Shown here: piece by piece, positions 1 through 12,500 of the stretch
How positions within the stretch are numbered: the first letter of the stretch is position 1
How the letters are laid out: each line of letters opens with the position of its first letter
NCBI GenBank assembly: GCA_033807775.1
Contig: CM066317.1
Coordinates: 14,891,370 to 14,955,369 of the forward strand
DNA length: 64,000 nt
Direction: 5' to 3'
Origin: Saussurea involucrata
Lineage: Eukaryota > Streptophyta > Magnoliopsida > Asterales > Asteraceae
Program-made: the position numbers and the translations under genes
The notes under the pieces: generated by a model
The model's database searches: none
Told to the model about the DNA's origin: nothing
Seen by the model: only the letters and a program-made list of their open reading frames with translations

Positions 1-305
1 AAAAATTCACGGTTTACCAAAATGCCCCAACGGTCCGCGATGGAGCCCGCGATCGCGGGCTAGGCCCTATGTGGCACCCCGTTTTTGGCCAAAGTGGCCC
101 GCGGAGCCCCTCAACTATGGCCGCGGTGACAATTTTGGTCCCTCCCCGCGATCGCAGCCCGCGATGGCCCCGCAATAGGCCAGAAAATTTACACTTTCAG
201 CCCCTGAACTTGGACGAATCTTGCATGCTTTTACTGTTTGTTTCCACAATTATTGTACTTTGAAGACCAATTTGTGGTTCAAATTCACTGGCATGTTTGA
301 GATCA
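1..305 (+). repeat. Left terminal inverted repeat of the MULE
   Basis: Matches 3945-4223 in inverted orientation. It carries the 16-bp palindrome GCCCGCGATCGCGGGC at 45-60. Weaker similarity (CATCCATAAATA, then a CTTGCTTTCTTTC tract near 460-475) continues inward into the leader of the transposase gene. This repeat probably contains the transposase promoter, as Mutator TIRs do; that is inference. Confidence 0.85.
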
Positions 306-505
306 ATGTTGAATCAGTGTTTTTGGAATACCAATTTGTGGATGAAATGAGAGATTGGTTGTCAACAATGTTGGTTGTTTCATCCATAAATAGATGTAAA
401 ATGCAATCCGTATTTCATCCATAAATATATGTAATCCACACCGATTCCATATTTCTTTCTTGCTTTCTTTCTTCAATATTTTGTTTTTGAGATACTACTG
501 AAAAA

Positions 506-2858
506 ATGAGTTCATCTGTTGCAAAAGCGAAGCTATATTTCTGTTACGATGGTGAATGGGTGAAAGAAAACAATGAGTGGAATTTTGCTTATAAATCTAA
601 GCATGGTGTAAAATTGCCAGTAAACTATACTTATCAGAAGTTTGTTGCATACGCCATGCAAAAATATGCAATCAACCCTTCTGTTGTTTGCAAGTTAGCG
701 TTTAAGAATGGTGATGGGTCATTTGTGGAGTTATCCAACGATGGGGATATCTCTAATTTTCTGCACTTTGCAGCCGATTCAGAAAGGCCGCCATTTCTTT
801 TTGTGTATGCCGAATCCGACGAAGACGATGACGACGACGGTGACGACGACGGTGACGACGAAGACCTCCAAATAGAGCAGCCTGATTCTCAATTTCAGTC
901 GTCTCACGTCCCAACAGTTCATTTAAAAGGGCGTTCTGCTGGAGTTGCTGATGACGAAACCTACGTTTTCAGAACGGGTAATTCTTATATAGACAGATCA
1001 GATACCGATAGTGATGATCACGAAGAATATACCCCTAGTAGAAAATCATGTAGTCAGATAAATGACTTTTTTGATATGCCCCCTATTCTTCCAGACTCCC
1101 ATACCCAGACACAAACCTACGAACCTACACCTTATATTCGCAGTGAAAGGTTAAAAGCAGATCAGATATTCGATTCGAAGGATCTCTTGGCAAGTCAGAT
1201 CGGACTCAAGTTCTTGGAAGAGGATTTCCAAAGTCACGCGCGGAAATCTGACAAAAGCAGATACATAGTTGAATGTGCCAGAGAAAAGTGTGAGTGGAGG
1301 TTGTACGCGATTCACACGGGTCCCAAAGGAGGGGCGATAATGATTAGAAAGTTGCACGACGTACACACTTGTACGAGGACGCAACTTAATACCCACCACA
1401 AACAAGCCGGCAAAAAGACTTTGGGTGCGATGCTGAAAAACAAATTTCTTGATGTTAGCAGGTCATTGCGTCCAAAGGACATCGTCCACGATGTTCACCA
1501 GCAGTTCGGCGTCACGATTGATTACCACCAAGCTTGGCGTGCGCGATGCCAGGCACTGCATATGGTGAGAGGCACGTTCGAGGAGTCGTATGAACGACTC
1601 CCGACATATTTATATAATTTGCAGCTGCAGAACCCTGGTACTGTCACGCAGCTACGGACCGATTCACGTCGACGGTTTGAGATATGCTTCGTGGCCCTTG
1701 GACCCGCGGTACGTATTTTAACACGTCATATGTTTACACATTATAAACTATAACATTTACAAATGAAAACCACCTATGTTTTTGCAGATCCGCACATTTG
1801 TGGCAAATCTACGTCGTGTCCTGGTAATAGACGCAACCCATTTAAAGGGCCGTTACTTTGGTATGATGTTCCTGGCGGTTGCCATGGACGGGGATAACTC
1901 CATCGTTCCAGTAGCTTTCGGCATAGGCAAGTCCGAAACCGGGGACGAGTGGACTTGGTTTCTGTCCATGTTGAGACAAGCTATCGGAGACCCGCAAGGG
2001 TTGGTGTTTATGTCCGACAGGGCTCCTTCCATAAGCGCCGCAATCTCTGCCATCTACCCAAACGCCCCTCACGCCATATGCTGTCGACATTTGGAGATGA
2101 ACGCCAAATCCGTGGACAGACGTATTACTACCTACAAGGATGTATACTGGTTGGCATGCAGAGCATATACGGATCGGGAGTTTAGCCAGTACATGAATCT
2201 CCTACGATATAGTGCCGATCAAGCAGCCAAGTACTGTGACGAAGCTGGACCGGAGAGGTGGTCCGCGACCCATTTTCCTGCACAACGGTATGACATTCTG
2301 ATCTCGAATAGTGCAGAGTCTGTGAATGCACTCTCCCGTTTTGCGCGTAGATGTCCGATTGTTAATTTTATGGACTATTTTCGGGCCTTTCAACAAGAGT
2401 GGTACCAAATTCGACGCCGAAAAGGAGCTGAGATGCAAAATGCACTCACACCAACGGCGGAGGAGATCGTTCAGTATAGGGCGCGTCGCTCGACGACATG
2501 GACGGTAAGAGAAATTGGGTATGGGAAGTACGAGGTGCAGGATGACCATCTTCATGCGATTGTGAATATGCCCGACCACCTTTGTTCGTGTCGCGAATGG
2601 GATAAATCTGGGTTACCGTGCGGCCATGCCATCGCTGCAGCAAGATATATGGGTCGTACAGATTGCAGCGACTTGGCTGTACCTTTCTTCACGTCCGAAT
2701 ATTACCGGAAAACATACGTGGAGGTAATAAACCCAGCTGGACCCCCTGCAGCATGGGTGTATCCACCCGACCCGCTTCCGCCAAGTTATCCACCTTTAAT
2801 GGATAAGAACAGAGCCGGGAGACCGAGAAAGAACGACCGACGTCCATCACGTGGTTAA
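506..2858 (+). CDS. MULE transposase (MURA/MuDR-like), two exons
   Basis: DDE transposase that would cut and move elements of this family. Exons are 506-1708 and 1788-2858. The intron begins GTACGT and ends TTTTTGCAG, and joining keeps the frame at a codon boundary, giving 757 residues. Residues 1-100 look like the PB1-like N-terminal domain of plant MULE proteins. An Asp-rich acidic tract follows (about 107-128), then a MuDR-type DNA-binding region (about 210-310). The catalytic core has VIDATHLKG (D416), FMSDRAP (D478), CCRHL, and SNSAESVNAL (E578). A SWIM zinc finger, CSC...PCGH (C667, C669, C679, H681), follows. The start is the first ATG after a CT-rich leader. No stop or frameshift is seen, so the gene looks intact. 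Confidence 0.92.
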
Positions 2859-3145
2859 AGTTCGATACAACGAAGATGTACTCGGTGCCAATGCGTAGGA
2901 CACACTCGTGGAGAGTGTCCAAATCTCGCCCCTTCAACCATGCCAAGGAGACATTCAGTCAGTCACACCCCGGGCCCGTCACAGCTTGAACCATATGGAA
3001 CAAACACATATGATATTGTTGATCTAAACGCTGATTTGTAAAAGATATATATATATATATATATTCATATTATATACACACATACATATGCTTCTAAATG
3101 AACATTGATAACACAACTAGTTTGTAAATGATATATATATTCATA
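2859..3145. other. Spacer between the convergent MULE genes
   Basis: AT-rich, with two imperfect copies of a segment of about 100 bp (about 3030-3110 and 3115-3200) containing TATATATTCATATTATATA and AACATTGATAACAC. Probably 3' untranslated and terminator sequence of both genes. No further reading frame is supported. Confidence 0.4.
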
Positions 3146-3813
3146 TTATATATACACACATAAATATGCTTTTAAATGAACATTGATAACACAGCTAGTT
3201 TGTATTCCATCCAACATGCTCTTCATCTTCAGTCTTTCTAACCCTTCTTCAACGGCTTCTGCTTTTGCAACCACGTATGACCATTGTGTACCACAACCCG
3301 GACACACTTTAGCAAATGAGTTGAGGTAACCTCTGACTTGACCTTACATGATGTAAAAAAACAACAAAAAATACAAACAACAACACAGTAAAAAAAATAC
3401 AAAACAACACAGTAAAAAATACAAAACAACAAAAAAAATACAAACAACAACACAGTAAAAAAAATACAAAACAACTAAAACAACCACCACCTACTTAAAA
3501 ATTGATTTAGTTTCATCAATCCAAGCTTGCTTCTCGTTTACCTTCGCTTGAATAATTGCGAAGTCTTGCAGAATATGGTGAATTGCTTCTTGTTCTCGAC
3601 GAACACGAGCCTCCCGAGCTTTTATATCCCCTTTCATCCTTTTGATCTCCCTGTCTTCCTCTTCGATCTTTCTCAAATGGACTGCCTTCCTGTCCATCAT
3701 TTTTTCCACTCTTCTGTTAGTTCATCTATCTCCTTTTCCTTTTTTGCTATGGCGACCTCGATTTGAGGTGGCATTTTTTCAGGAGTAGACTTAGGGTTTG
3801 ATGACGATGCCAT
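3146..3813 (-). CDS. Second MULE gene: small coiled-coil/CxxC protein, convergent, frameshifted
   Basis: Not recognised as a known family. On the minus strand, exon 1 runs 3813-3495 and exon 2 3332-3146. The intron has GTAGGT at its donor and TCAG at its acceptor, and the phases match (two bases plus one). The start is ATG at 3813 after a CT-rich leader. The first 38 codons (MASSSNPKSTPEKMPPQIEV...) end in a stop at an A6 run. One extra A would join them to the next open frame, which is rich in charged heptad-like sequence (KIEEEDREIKRMKGDIKARE) and predicted coiled coil. Exon 2 encodes VCPGCGTQWSYVVAKAEAVE, with a CxxC pair. Joined length would be about 170 residues. The layout resembles mudrA/mudrB of maize MuDR, but I see no sequence match to MURB. 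The frameshift could be mutation, slippage or sequencing error. Confidence 0.55.
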
Positions 3814-3944
3814 TTGTGGATGAAATGAGAGAAGAGAAATCAAGAGAGAAAGCAATTCAAAGAAAGAAAGCAAGAGAGAAATCAAGAAAGAAAGCAAGAA
3901 CAAGTGTGAATTGTGAATTGCATATTACTGATATTTATGGATGA

Positions 3945-4276
3945 AATCTCAAACATGCCAGTGAATTTGAACCACAAATTGGTCTTCAAAGTACAATAAT
4001 TGTGGAAACAAACAGTAAAAGCATGCAAGATTCGTCCAAGTTCAGGGGCTGAAAGTGTAAATTTTCTGGCCTATCGCGGGGAGGGACCAAAATTGTCACC
4101 GCGGCCATAGTTGAGGGGCTCCGCGGGCCACTTTGGCCAAAAACGGGGTGCCACGTAGGCCTAGCCCGCGATCAAGGGCTCCATCGCGGACCGTTGGGGC
4201 ATTTTGGTAAACCGTGAATTTTTTGTGGCATTTTGGTAACACAAAGTTTGACTTAGGGGATTTTAATTAATTTCCC
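3945..4276 (-). repeat. Right terminal inverted repeat of the MULE
   Basis: Inverted copy of the left repeat, ending with the family tip TTTTAATTAATTTCCC. The copy of the internal palindrome is degenerate here (GCCCGCGATCAAGGGC). Reading inward on the minus strand, a CT-rich leader precedes the second gene, so this repeat probably drives it. Confidence 0.85.
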
Positions 4277-4687
4277 TTTATTTTATTTTGTTTACTCTAT
4301 AATTATGAATATAACTTATTTAATTATTATTGATGTTGAAGAATCAATGGGACCTACAAAAATGAGGTTCTTACAAGAACTACCATTGGACGTTTAATAG
4401 AGTTTTTACTTTTTAATTTGATTAGTTGGAGATGAGTCGGCAACAAAAACAGTAAAAAATATGTCTTATAAGAACCTCAATTGGAGAGCATTTCATAATT
4501 GGAAAAATGAAAATTTTGGATTTTTTGTTACAACAGATATTTTTTAAAAGTTTATTTAAAATGGAGAAATTAGAAAAAAGAGTCTAAAAACCTCCAAAGA
4601 ACAACTCTAAATTTATTATAACTAAAAATATTTTTTTTATTGTTTTCATCGATAAATAAACTTGAATATATTATGATTTATATAAAA
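4277..4687. other. AT-rich spacer, no gene seen
   Basis: Flank of the MULE and of the following Helitron. I see only AT-rich sequence and short homopolymers. Confidence 0.5.
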
Positions 4688-5617
4688 CTAGTCTTTCGCT
4701 CGCCCGTTGTGCGACGATCAAATTTGTGTTTTAAGTTAATTATTTGATGTTTAATAGTTGTTGAATAATTTTGTGACACATACAATAATTGATAAAAAGA
4801 AAAAAAAATCCACAAATAGAGAATATTATCTTGAAGATAAAAATACGTCTACTAAGTTTGATACTTATTATAAATGTCGTTACTAAATAAATTTATCAAA
4901 CGAATACACAATAATTGCATATTTATATTTTTGAAAAAGGTTCGAACTCATAATCCAAAAGTCAGCTGATAAGTGATATCTTTTTTTTCAAGTAATTAAA
5001 TCTCTTATGATAATTCTAAGAGTGTTTCGTTGACAGAATGAAACTTGATAGAATTGTAATTCGTCGAAGGAATTCAATTTTGAAGTAAAAATTGATATGA
5101 AATTGCAAAAAGAAAATCACGACAATTTAGTGATTATTTGTATCAAATCTCATACTAATTTCAACAAATCTCATACTAATCACGACACATTAATTCGTAT
5201 ATATTTATGATATTTAATAATATAATTAAATCAAAAAATATTCAATATTAGGCTCATTTCGAAGGTATTGACGAAGCGATTACAATAGTATAATTTATAA
5301 AAAATAGAAATGTTTTTTAATGCATTTTAGTTCATATACATTATTTATGTTTATATGATAAGAGTCTAAAATGAAAAATAAAAAAGTAATGGATTAAAAG
5401 TAAACTACATACCTAATTATAAGGGTAGTAAAATGTAACGTATAAATTAAAAAAAAATTGAATTAAGGAGAGATTTAAGGAGGAGTGAATGTGAGTGTGC
5501 TAATTGAACTTATAATGTAACTACGTCCAGATACATGTTTAGGCGGGAAAATACTGAAGTCGGCTCACTAGAAGACGACACGTGGCATGCTAGTTACTTA
5601 TTTATTATATGTATAGA
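4688..5617 (-). mobile_element. Non-autonomous Helitron
   Basis: On the minus strand it begins TCTATACATATAATAAATA (5617 downward), preceded by A. It ends in CTAG (4691-4688) followed by T, which is the A^T insertion rule of Helitrons. A GC-rich partly self-complementary segment (CGTCGCACAACGGGCGAGCG) lies about 10 nt before the end. It has no coding sequence. Positions 5245-5330 hold one copy of the GGCTCATTTCGAAGG module found elsewhere in this window. Confidence 0.7.
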
Positions 5618-6109
5618 TTTTGCTTAGATGTTTCTTAACATATTAAATATTTTAATAATATAACTAATGTTAAAATCTTCAAAATGGAGAAACTATCAAC
5701 TTTTATGGGATTTTTCCTTTTGTTTCATTTGTTTTCGAGTAATTATTCATAATCTTTTAAGATTAATGGTTTTTATAGGATAAACTACATTAAAATGAAA
5801 CATATTTTGTTTCAGTTTCTATCTAAAAAAACAGAATTTCGAAGGCTATCACTTCACAGCGGCATGTTCTAGGTTCATTTAGATAATGAAGATATAATTC
5901 TAGGTTATGTTTCAGAAAACATCCGACATAGTTTTATCTAATACGGATACTACGAGGAGATAATCAAAACTAAAGAAAGTCGTGATGATTCAACCGGAAG
6001 CTGTATAATTTATCGACTCCAAAACAAAGATTTGAAGATTAGGTGTTTCTTCAAGTTCACTCTTTCTTTCACAGGAATATGATTCGAAATGGAAAAAAAT
6101 TAGAAACTT
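5618..6109. other. Unannotated AT-rich sequence
   Basis: No reading frame, tandem array or element boundary that I can support. Confidence 0.4.
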
Positions 6110-8673
6110 AGGGGTTGTTTACTAGTTGCTGACCAGGCTGACTCGGTCAGCAGTCAGCGTGTTTACCAAATCCCGAATCTGACCGAGATCTGACCGAACC
6201 AGCTTCAAAATTATGCTGACCCGAGTATGTAACAACCCAATTTCACTAAAATAAAACTTGTAACAATACAACCAAAATTGGTCCCAAAGTATATAATTAA
6301 GCCCGACGAAATCTACAAGTCTTCGCTAGACTCTAGCTCTTCTACAACGCCACACCCTTCCATCATCGCCAGATGAAATCCCAAACACGACTATCACCTG
6401 AAAATGGTTTTAGTTTTTGAAAAGCGAGGGTTAGACCATGAGGTCTAGTGAATTCCCTCAAAAACAGTTTCACGCAAGCCAAGTATAAAATCATGTCATT
6501 CTATAACGTAATAACGTTCCAAGTCATGCATTCAACATAGGTATAGCACAGTGGGCTCGACTTTCTTCACCCTACAAAGTCGGGCACGTCAATTTGGTTT
6601 CAACACCCTACAAAGCCGGGCACGGCAATTCTGTCTCATCACCCTACTGTGCAACCCGACTCCATACGTGGCAATAACCGTCACAAAAACATGCAATCAA
6701 CATATCGTATAGTTAAGCGTATAAACAACTTGCATGCATTAGTAAGCATTTCCATGTCATGTGAAATAAAACCTTTCAAAACATTTAATCATGCCATCAT
6801 GCTCGTAACCATAATCAGTTAAGAAAACCTTTCGCAAACATTTCATTTACACAATTAAGGTAAGGGGACTCACCTTAGCCTTAGCACATCGACACACGCT
6901 CCGGAACACACTTTAGCTCGAACCGAACATCTGAATTGGACGTCATAAGAATGGTGTTAACCATCTAATTACATCCCAAAACATCCCTACTAAGCCCCTA
7001 AGACAAACCCCCAAACGATGCCTCGATTCTAGACCTGAAACACGAAGCGAACCGAAGAAGGGCACAAAACAGGGACTTGCGCCACTTTACACGTGGTTTG
7101 CAAACCGCGTGGAAAACCGTGCAACTTCCTGTTCGTTTTCCCCAACTCTGCGCAACAAATTTCAGTCCGAAATCTCACCCTTTTCTCAACCCCAACTCAT
7201 CCCAAATCGATTATAATCCTCCAAAAAGTAATAAGGGATGTCCCAAACCTTTCCCCACAATTACCAAGCATCAAAACATCATTTGATCTAACCAAAATCA
7301 ACCAAAACCCAACCATTGGTTCATGATTTAAAATCCCAAAACTCAAAAACTTAATCCATAGAAAATGGAGATTACCAAGCATACAAGATGGAGTTTCCTA
7401 CTGAATTGGTCAAAACTTATAGGGAATCAATCCCAAAATCATTTGCCCTCTTTCTTCCATTGATTAAAACTCAACAACAAGTGGATTATCAAATCCCCAA
7501 ACCATAAACTAGTCTAGCCAATCATAAAGAAGGAGAAGAAGAAGAAGAAATCAAACCTTGGAGAGGATGACTCAAACAATGTGCTGCAACCCTCCTCCTT
7601 TCTCTTCCAATTTTGATTCTCCTCCTCCCTCAATTCTCCTCTAAAAACGCAAGAACCAAAATGAAATGAAGACACTTAGGGTTTTCACCATATTTATGTT
7701 TCCAATTTCATACTCTTGAGCACATAAGTTTCAAATTTCACACTTTGGCCACCCAATACTCATTTTATTCCAAAATACTACAAAAGAAAATTATGGGATG
7801 TTACAGAGTCAGTTTCTTTTTTTTCCCAGGGTTACCCCCTTTTGTACCAGAAGAACAGTAATCAAAACACAAAATCAAACTATCAAACCCATGAAGAAAT
7901 AATCATTTTCTCCCAGAAATACAAGTCTTTTTCTACTTCTTATCAACACCCAAATCTTTATGTATCTAAAATCGAGACGTGCAAGATGAGCTTTATGTAT
8001 CTAAAATCGAGCAGGTGTAGGTCTGTGATGGCTGCTGTTGTGGAGAAACAATCGAGAAAGGAGGGATTGAAATGAGGGCGGGTGGGTGCAGGTCTGTTGC
8101 GAACCAACGATAGAGAGAGATATGGGTCTGTGGTGTAGTGCAGCAATGGGGAGGCGGTTGTGGTTGTCGCCGGCGGTGGTGGCTGAGGACGGCCGACAAA
8201 GGGTTTTGCGTGTGGGTGAGGTGCAAGTCGCGGCTGCCGGCGGTGGGGAGGACGAGTTTGCCGGCGGTGGTGGCTTCGATTAGGGTTTTGTGGGTTGTGT
8301 AGAGTAGCGAGAGAGAGGGACTGTGGTCACCGGCGGTAAGGTAGTCGACGAGAAGTGGATGGCGGCTGTGTGTAATCGACAGAGGAGTCGATTAGGGCTG
8401 CTGTTGTGAAGAAGATATCGACAAGGAGTTGTGGAGAAAATCGAGAAGTAGAGTATATAGCAATTATTTAAATAGAAGTTTGTTTTTTTTTCATCCACTA
8501 AATGATTTGTAATAGAAATAATTACATTTAATTTGGCATATAATAATAAAAGGGTTAAAATGGTCATTTTTTGTCGGTAAGCACTTACCAAAAAACACTT
8601 GGTAAACACTCTTATCCGGATAACACTTACTTATCCGGACAGCACTTACCCGGAAAGAGTTGGTAAACGGCCC
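6110..8673. mobile_element. Possible hAT-like element split by an LTR
   Basis: The left edge AGGGGTTGTTTACTAG (6110) and right edge GGTAAACGGCCCCT (about 8660-8673) are complementary-looking hAT-type tips. The right part repeats CACTTACC/TATCCGGA motifs, as does the element at 16621. Positions 8085-8440 are GC-rich with GGCGG and GGTGG triplets and give spurious reading frames on both strands. No clean target duplication was found, so this may be two separate fragments. Confidence 0.35.
6228..7805. mobile_element. Solo LTR (1.58 kb)
   Basis: Ends TGTAACAACCC...GGGATGTTACA give the LTR-type TG...CA boundaries. Flanks are GAGTA and GAGTC, a 4 of 5 match, so the duplication is imperfect. It contains GAGGGTTAGACCATGAGGTC, shared with the LTR-like segments near 29150 and, inverted, near 31465, which places all three in one LTR superfamily. 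No internal domain follows, hence solo. Reading frames near 7077-7380 are not conserved and are ignored. Confidence 0.6.
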
Positions 8674-9572
8674 CTTATTTTCTTCCAACAAAGTGAATTC
8701 AAAATTAAAGTGACGAGCGACAATTATGAAAATAATAGGCTTCTATTTGTTAAATTTGTGAAAAATGTCACAAAACATATCAAACAAAAATAAATCCAAT
8801 AATTCTTTTTCACAAATGGTTTTTCTTTTCCTACAAAGTGATCATTCTTCTCAAAAAGCTATATAGCAAGTTCTCTTAGAGTCTTAGTTATAGATTCGTA
8901 GAACTGAAGAAGAGGTTGACTTTTAAGTTGTCGCAACATTAGATTGGGACAAGATGAGATGTGGCAGAATTGGTAAATCAGTAAACTAGGCATGTCAAAT
9001 TAAAAGACTAAAATCTTCCACAATTCGTTCATCTGTTTACCTCATTCTGACGTGTCTAGTCTAGTTCAGTTCTGTCCAATCCTGTCTGCATACCAAACAT
9101 ACCCTTAGAGAAGTTACTAGTTGACTAGAAGACATTATTTTTGTGTTCTGTAACCATAATAAACCAGCTAAAGATTCTCATTGCAACAAAAGAATGGACA
9201 ACACCACCAAAAGAATCATATCTTCTATGCAAAATGTTGATATCTACCTTTTGTTCTATAAAGTTATGAGTACACTAAGCCAAAAACACTACTCACAGTA
9301 AATGTGTAAACACAAGTTTTCACTATATCTTCCTACATGAAAACAAATATAATATAAAGAACCTTTTCAAATAGGGCCCTCAACGCTCTCTCGCTTGCTT
9401 GGTCTACGGTCAAACCTATAAACAACGAATACCATATTCGTATCTCTCTGCATAAAACTTCAATTCGCTTCTTCTTCTCCGTGAACAATGATGTTATCAT
9501 CCAGTTTCAAGTTCAAGAAGATTGTGGTCGAAAAATGGTTCTAAAAAACGCTATACCAATTGATCAAATGGT
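8674..9572. other. Downstream flank of the NRAMP gene
   Basis: No coding sequence seen. Presumably includes the 3' untranslated region of the minus-strand NRAMP gene just before 9573. The segment around 9050-9110 (GTCTAGTTCAGTTCTGTCC) resembles a short repeat at 33590-33650. Confidence 0.4.
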
Positions 9573-12500
9573 TCATTTTCCGATATATGCATACCCTTTA
9601 TTGACTAAGTGGCTAAACAATGTAGACGGTAGACAATCTCCATGAGATATGAGATATAATATAAATACGACGTATGCAGAGGTGGCGGTTACGGCCAAAG
9701 CGGCAAACAAAAATCCGTTCACCTCAGCAACGAAGAAATCAAGAAGCAAGTAGCCGTTGATCACCATCACCAAAGCAGCCACACTCCATGCAATCCTCTG
9801 CAATCAACAAAATGCATCCAGAATGAAAAAAGGTACAAAAAGCTCTTTATAAAATATAAATAGAGAAACGGAAGGTTTATAACGTATATAGCTGATGTTG
9901 GACTTCAACAGTACGGATATTAATTAATATATATATATATATATATATTTGGAACAAGGGGACGGAACCCCTTGGAAGAACTTTATTGAGAACAAGTTAG
10001 TGGTTGTCGAAGAAACACTATTCATCGTGAGGTATGCTTGAAAAAGCTAGTAGTCTACTACCCCTATATTATATAGATTACTATAATAAAGATAATTACA
10101 AGGGGAAATTGTCCAAAATATCCATTATGGACCTCCAATTCACTTTATACCTGCTTTTTAACTAACTGAAATAGCCAAGATTTCACAAGTAGCACTTTAG
10201 CAACTTGCAAAATCTACTTTTTATGAGTTTAATATTCTTATAGACACTTTAGCAACCTGCGAAATTGCTACTTTTATGAACATTGGCAAGTAACACTTTA
10301 GCATGTTGCGTAAGTGGCACTTCCACGTCAGCATTTAGCAAGTAGCACTTTAGCAACCTGTGAAATTGCTATTATTAAGAGAATTATATTCATAAAAGTA
10401 GATTTCGCAAGTTGCTAAAGTACTAAATCTTGGGTATTTCGGTCAATTATGTGGAAAAACGGCTATAAAGTGAATTGAGGTGTCAAAATGGCTATTTTGG
10501 ACAATTTCCCAAATTACAAGAGCATCCACAATAATAGTAGAACGAAACTGTTAAAAAGGCGATATACCTCTAGAGTAGGTCCAATTTTGAAGACCCCCAT
10601 AACTTCCTCTTTTGACACCAAGGTTAAAAGTGGGATAAGTGCAAACGGGATCTGAATCGACTGAAGCACATTAAGCCATTCGTTTAAGACATCTAAAGAA
10701 GCTTCCGATTTGTTGAAAACAAGAGCTACAATCATCGTAGGCACAATTGCACAACTTCTAGTTATCAATGCCCTCAGCCATTTCTTTAAACGAAGGTTAA
10801 GGAAGCCTCCCATTATAAACTGGCCCGCGTAAGTACCCGTGATGGTGCTACTTTGACCAGCCGCCAATAAGCCGATACCCCAAATATACAAAACTGGCAT
10901 AAACCCGCCACCATACTTCTGTTCAAGATACTGGCCAGCGTTTACAAGGCCTATACTATCGGCTTGTTTTGTACCATAAAATCCCTTAGCAAAGACGGTG
11001 GTAACAAATAAATTTATCATGAAAGAAACGAAAAGGGCAATAGAAGACTCGATTGTGTAGTAATTAATGGCTTCTTGGACCTTCCCTTTCTTGTTTGGAT
11101 TAACTTTTCTTGATTGCACCAAAGCGGAATGTAGGAATACGTTGTGAGGCATTATGACACACCCTACGACTCCAACAGCCTGCCTAATTGTTCTTGAGCT
11201 GAGCTTTGGAACCAAAAGACCTGCCATTGTAAGTAAATCAAGATAAAGTGACTAGGGTCAGGTTCAAGAGGAAAACCGCGAAAAAAATGAAAAACTGAGG
11301 AACACCCCAGTAACCATTCATCATCTGGACAGTATGCACCTGTGAATACAAGTAATTTGTAGCATGCACACGTGCATATGCATCATGCACTCGTGCATAC
11401 AAACCAAAAAACTGCTTCAATTACTTGTATGCACATGTGCATCATGCACTCCTGCATAAAAACCAAAAAACTGCTTCAGTTACTTGTATGCACATGTGCA
11501 TACTGTCCAGATGTCACCAGGGTGTTCCTGGGTTTTTCATTTATTTGGGGTTTTTGCCTGAACCTCCATCTATGCTACTACGAAAGAAAAGTAAGAGGTG
11601 CAAACATCATGGAATTCCAACCTATTAGAAGTTCTTTTCCACTAGGTTGTGCATCGGCAAACATCCATGCAAATGATAGTCCCATAGTTGAGATGAGAAC
11701 TGCAAAAACAGCTTCCAAATTCCTCACTCCATAGTTCTCAAGAAGTAAAAACATGAAACTGTTCACGAAGATGATAGAAAATTAACAGTGGTTTAAATAA
11801 AGAATCAAACAGGTGGATTATAGTGAACAAATTAGAAGAGCAGAGTAATCACCAATAGCAACATATGCATCATAATCATTCTCTTTTCTATGTTCATTAC
11901 ATAAATCTATTAAGGTTCAAATCTATAAGAGTTTCTATAAGGTTCCATTCTTGCCCATGTGTGCAATTTTATAGGGTTCAAATCTTTAGAGTTTCTATAA
12001 GCTTTCTAATATTGAATTATCAGTATGTGCAAGAATTTTCATTTATTTATTTAACTATCAAAATTCCTTTGAGGATGCAATGCATTCATCAAACTTAGGG
12101 GCCGTTTGTTTACTTCTTAATAGTTCCATTAAGAGGCAACCTCTGAATCGCTAAGAGGTGAATCTTGTTTGGCAAAAAAAGTATGCCTCTTAATGGTTCG
12201 AAAACCCTCTGAATGATTTTGTATCATGGGCCTCCCTTAACCATTCAGCGCCCTAATTTCATCATCAACTACTACCAAATAACCATATTTCATTTTGCAC
12301 TATATCATAAGAGCCTCTTAATCGTTCTGCACCAAACCATTCAGCAACTGCCAAACAACCCCTTAGAAGTTGAAAAACAAACCCTATAATTCTAATCAAA
12401 AGGGGTAACTGTAAATCTGTTTAACTTCAAGCAATTCTTACACTCTTTCTCATTCAAAAGATCCAACAGTTTTCTCATCAAAACAAACACCAATCACTAG

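Larger units (their letters stand above)
1..4276 (+). mobile_element. Autonomous-type MULE (Mutator-like DNA transposon), left tip outside the window
   Basis: Long terminal inverted repeats bracket a transposase gene and a second convergent gene. The left repeat (from base 1) and the right repeat (ending at 4276) match inverted over about 300 bp, from the ACGGTTTACCAAAATGCCCC block to the sequence around CTGGCATGTTTGAGA. The right repeat has a further 50 bp ending TTTTAATTAATTTCCC. The matching left tip should lie about 50 bp before the window, so the target duplication cannot be checked. The left repeat has about 26 bp not present on the right. Six non-autonomous elements further along the window share this terminus. 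Confidence 0.9.

Noticed and set aside
1842..2579. Minus-strand frames of 66-125 residues
   Set aside because: Shadows of the transposase exon 2.
3238..3474. 78-residue Phe/Cys-rich minus-strand frame
   Set aside because: Mostly the T-rich intron of the second MULE gene; the coding part of exon 2 is in another frame.
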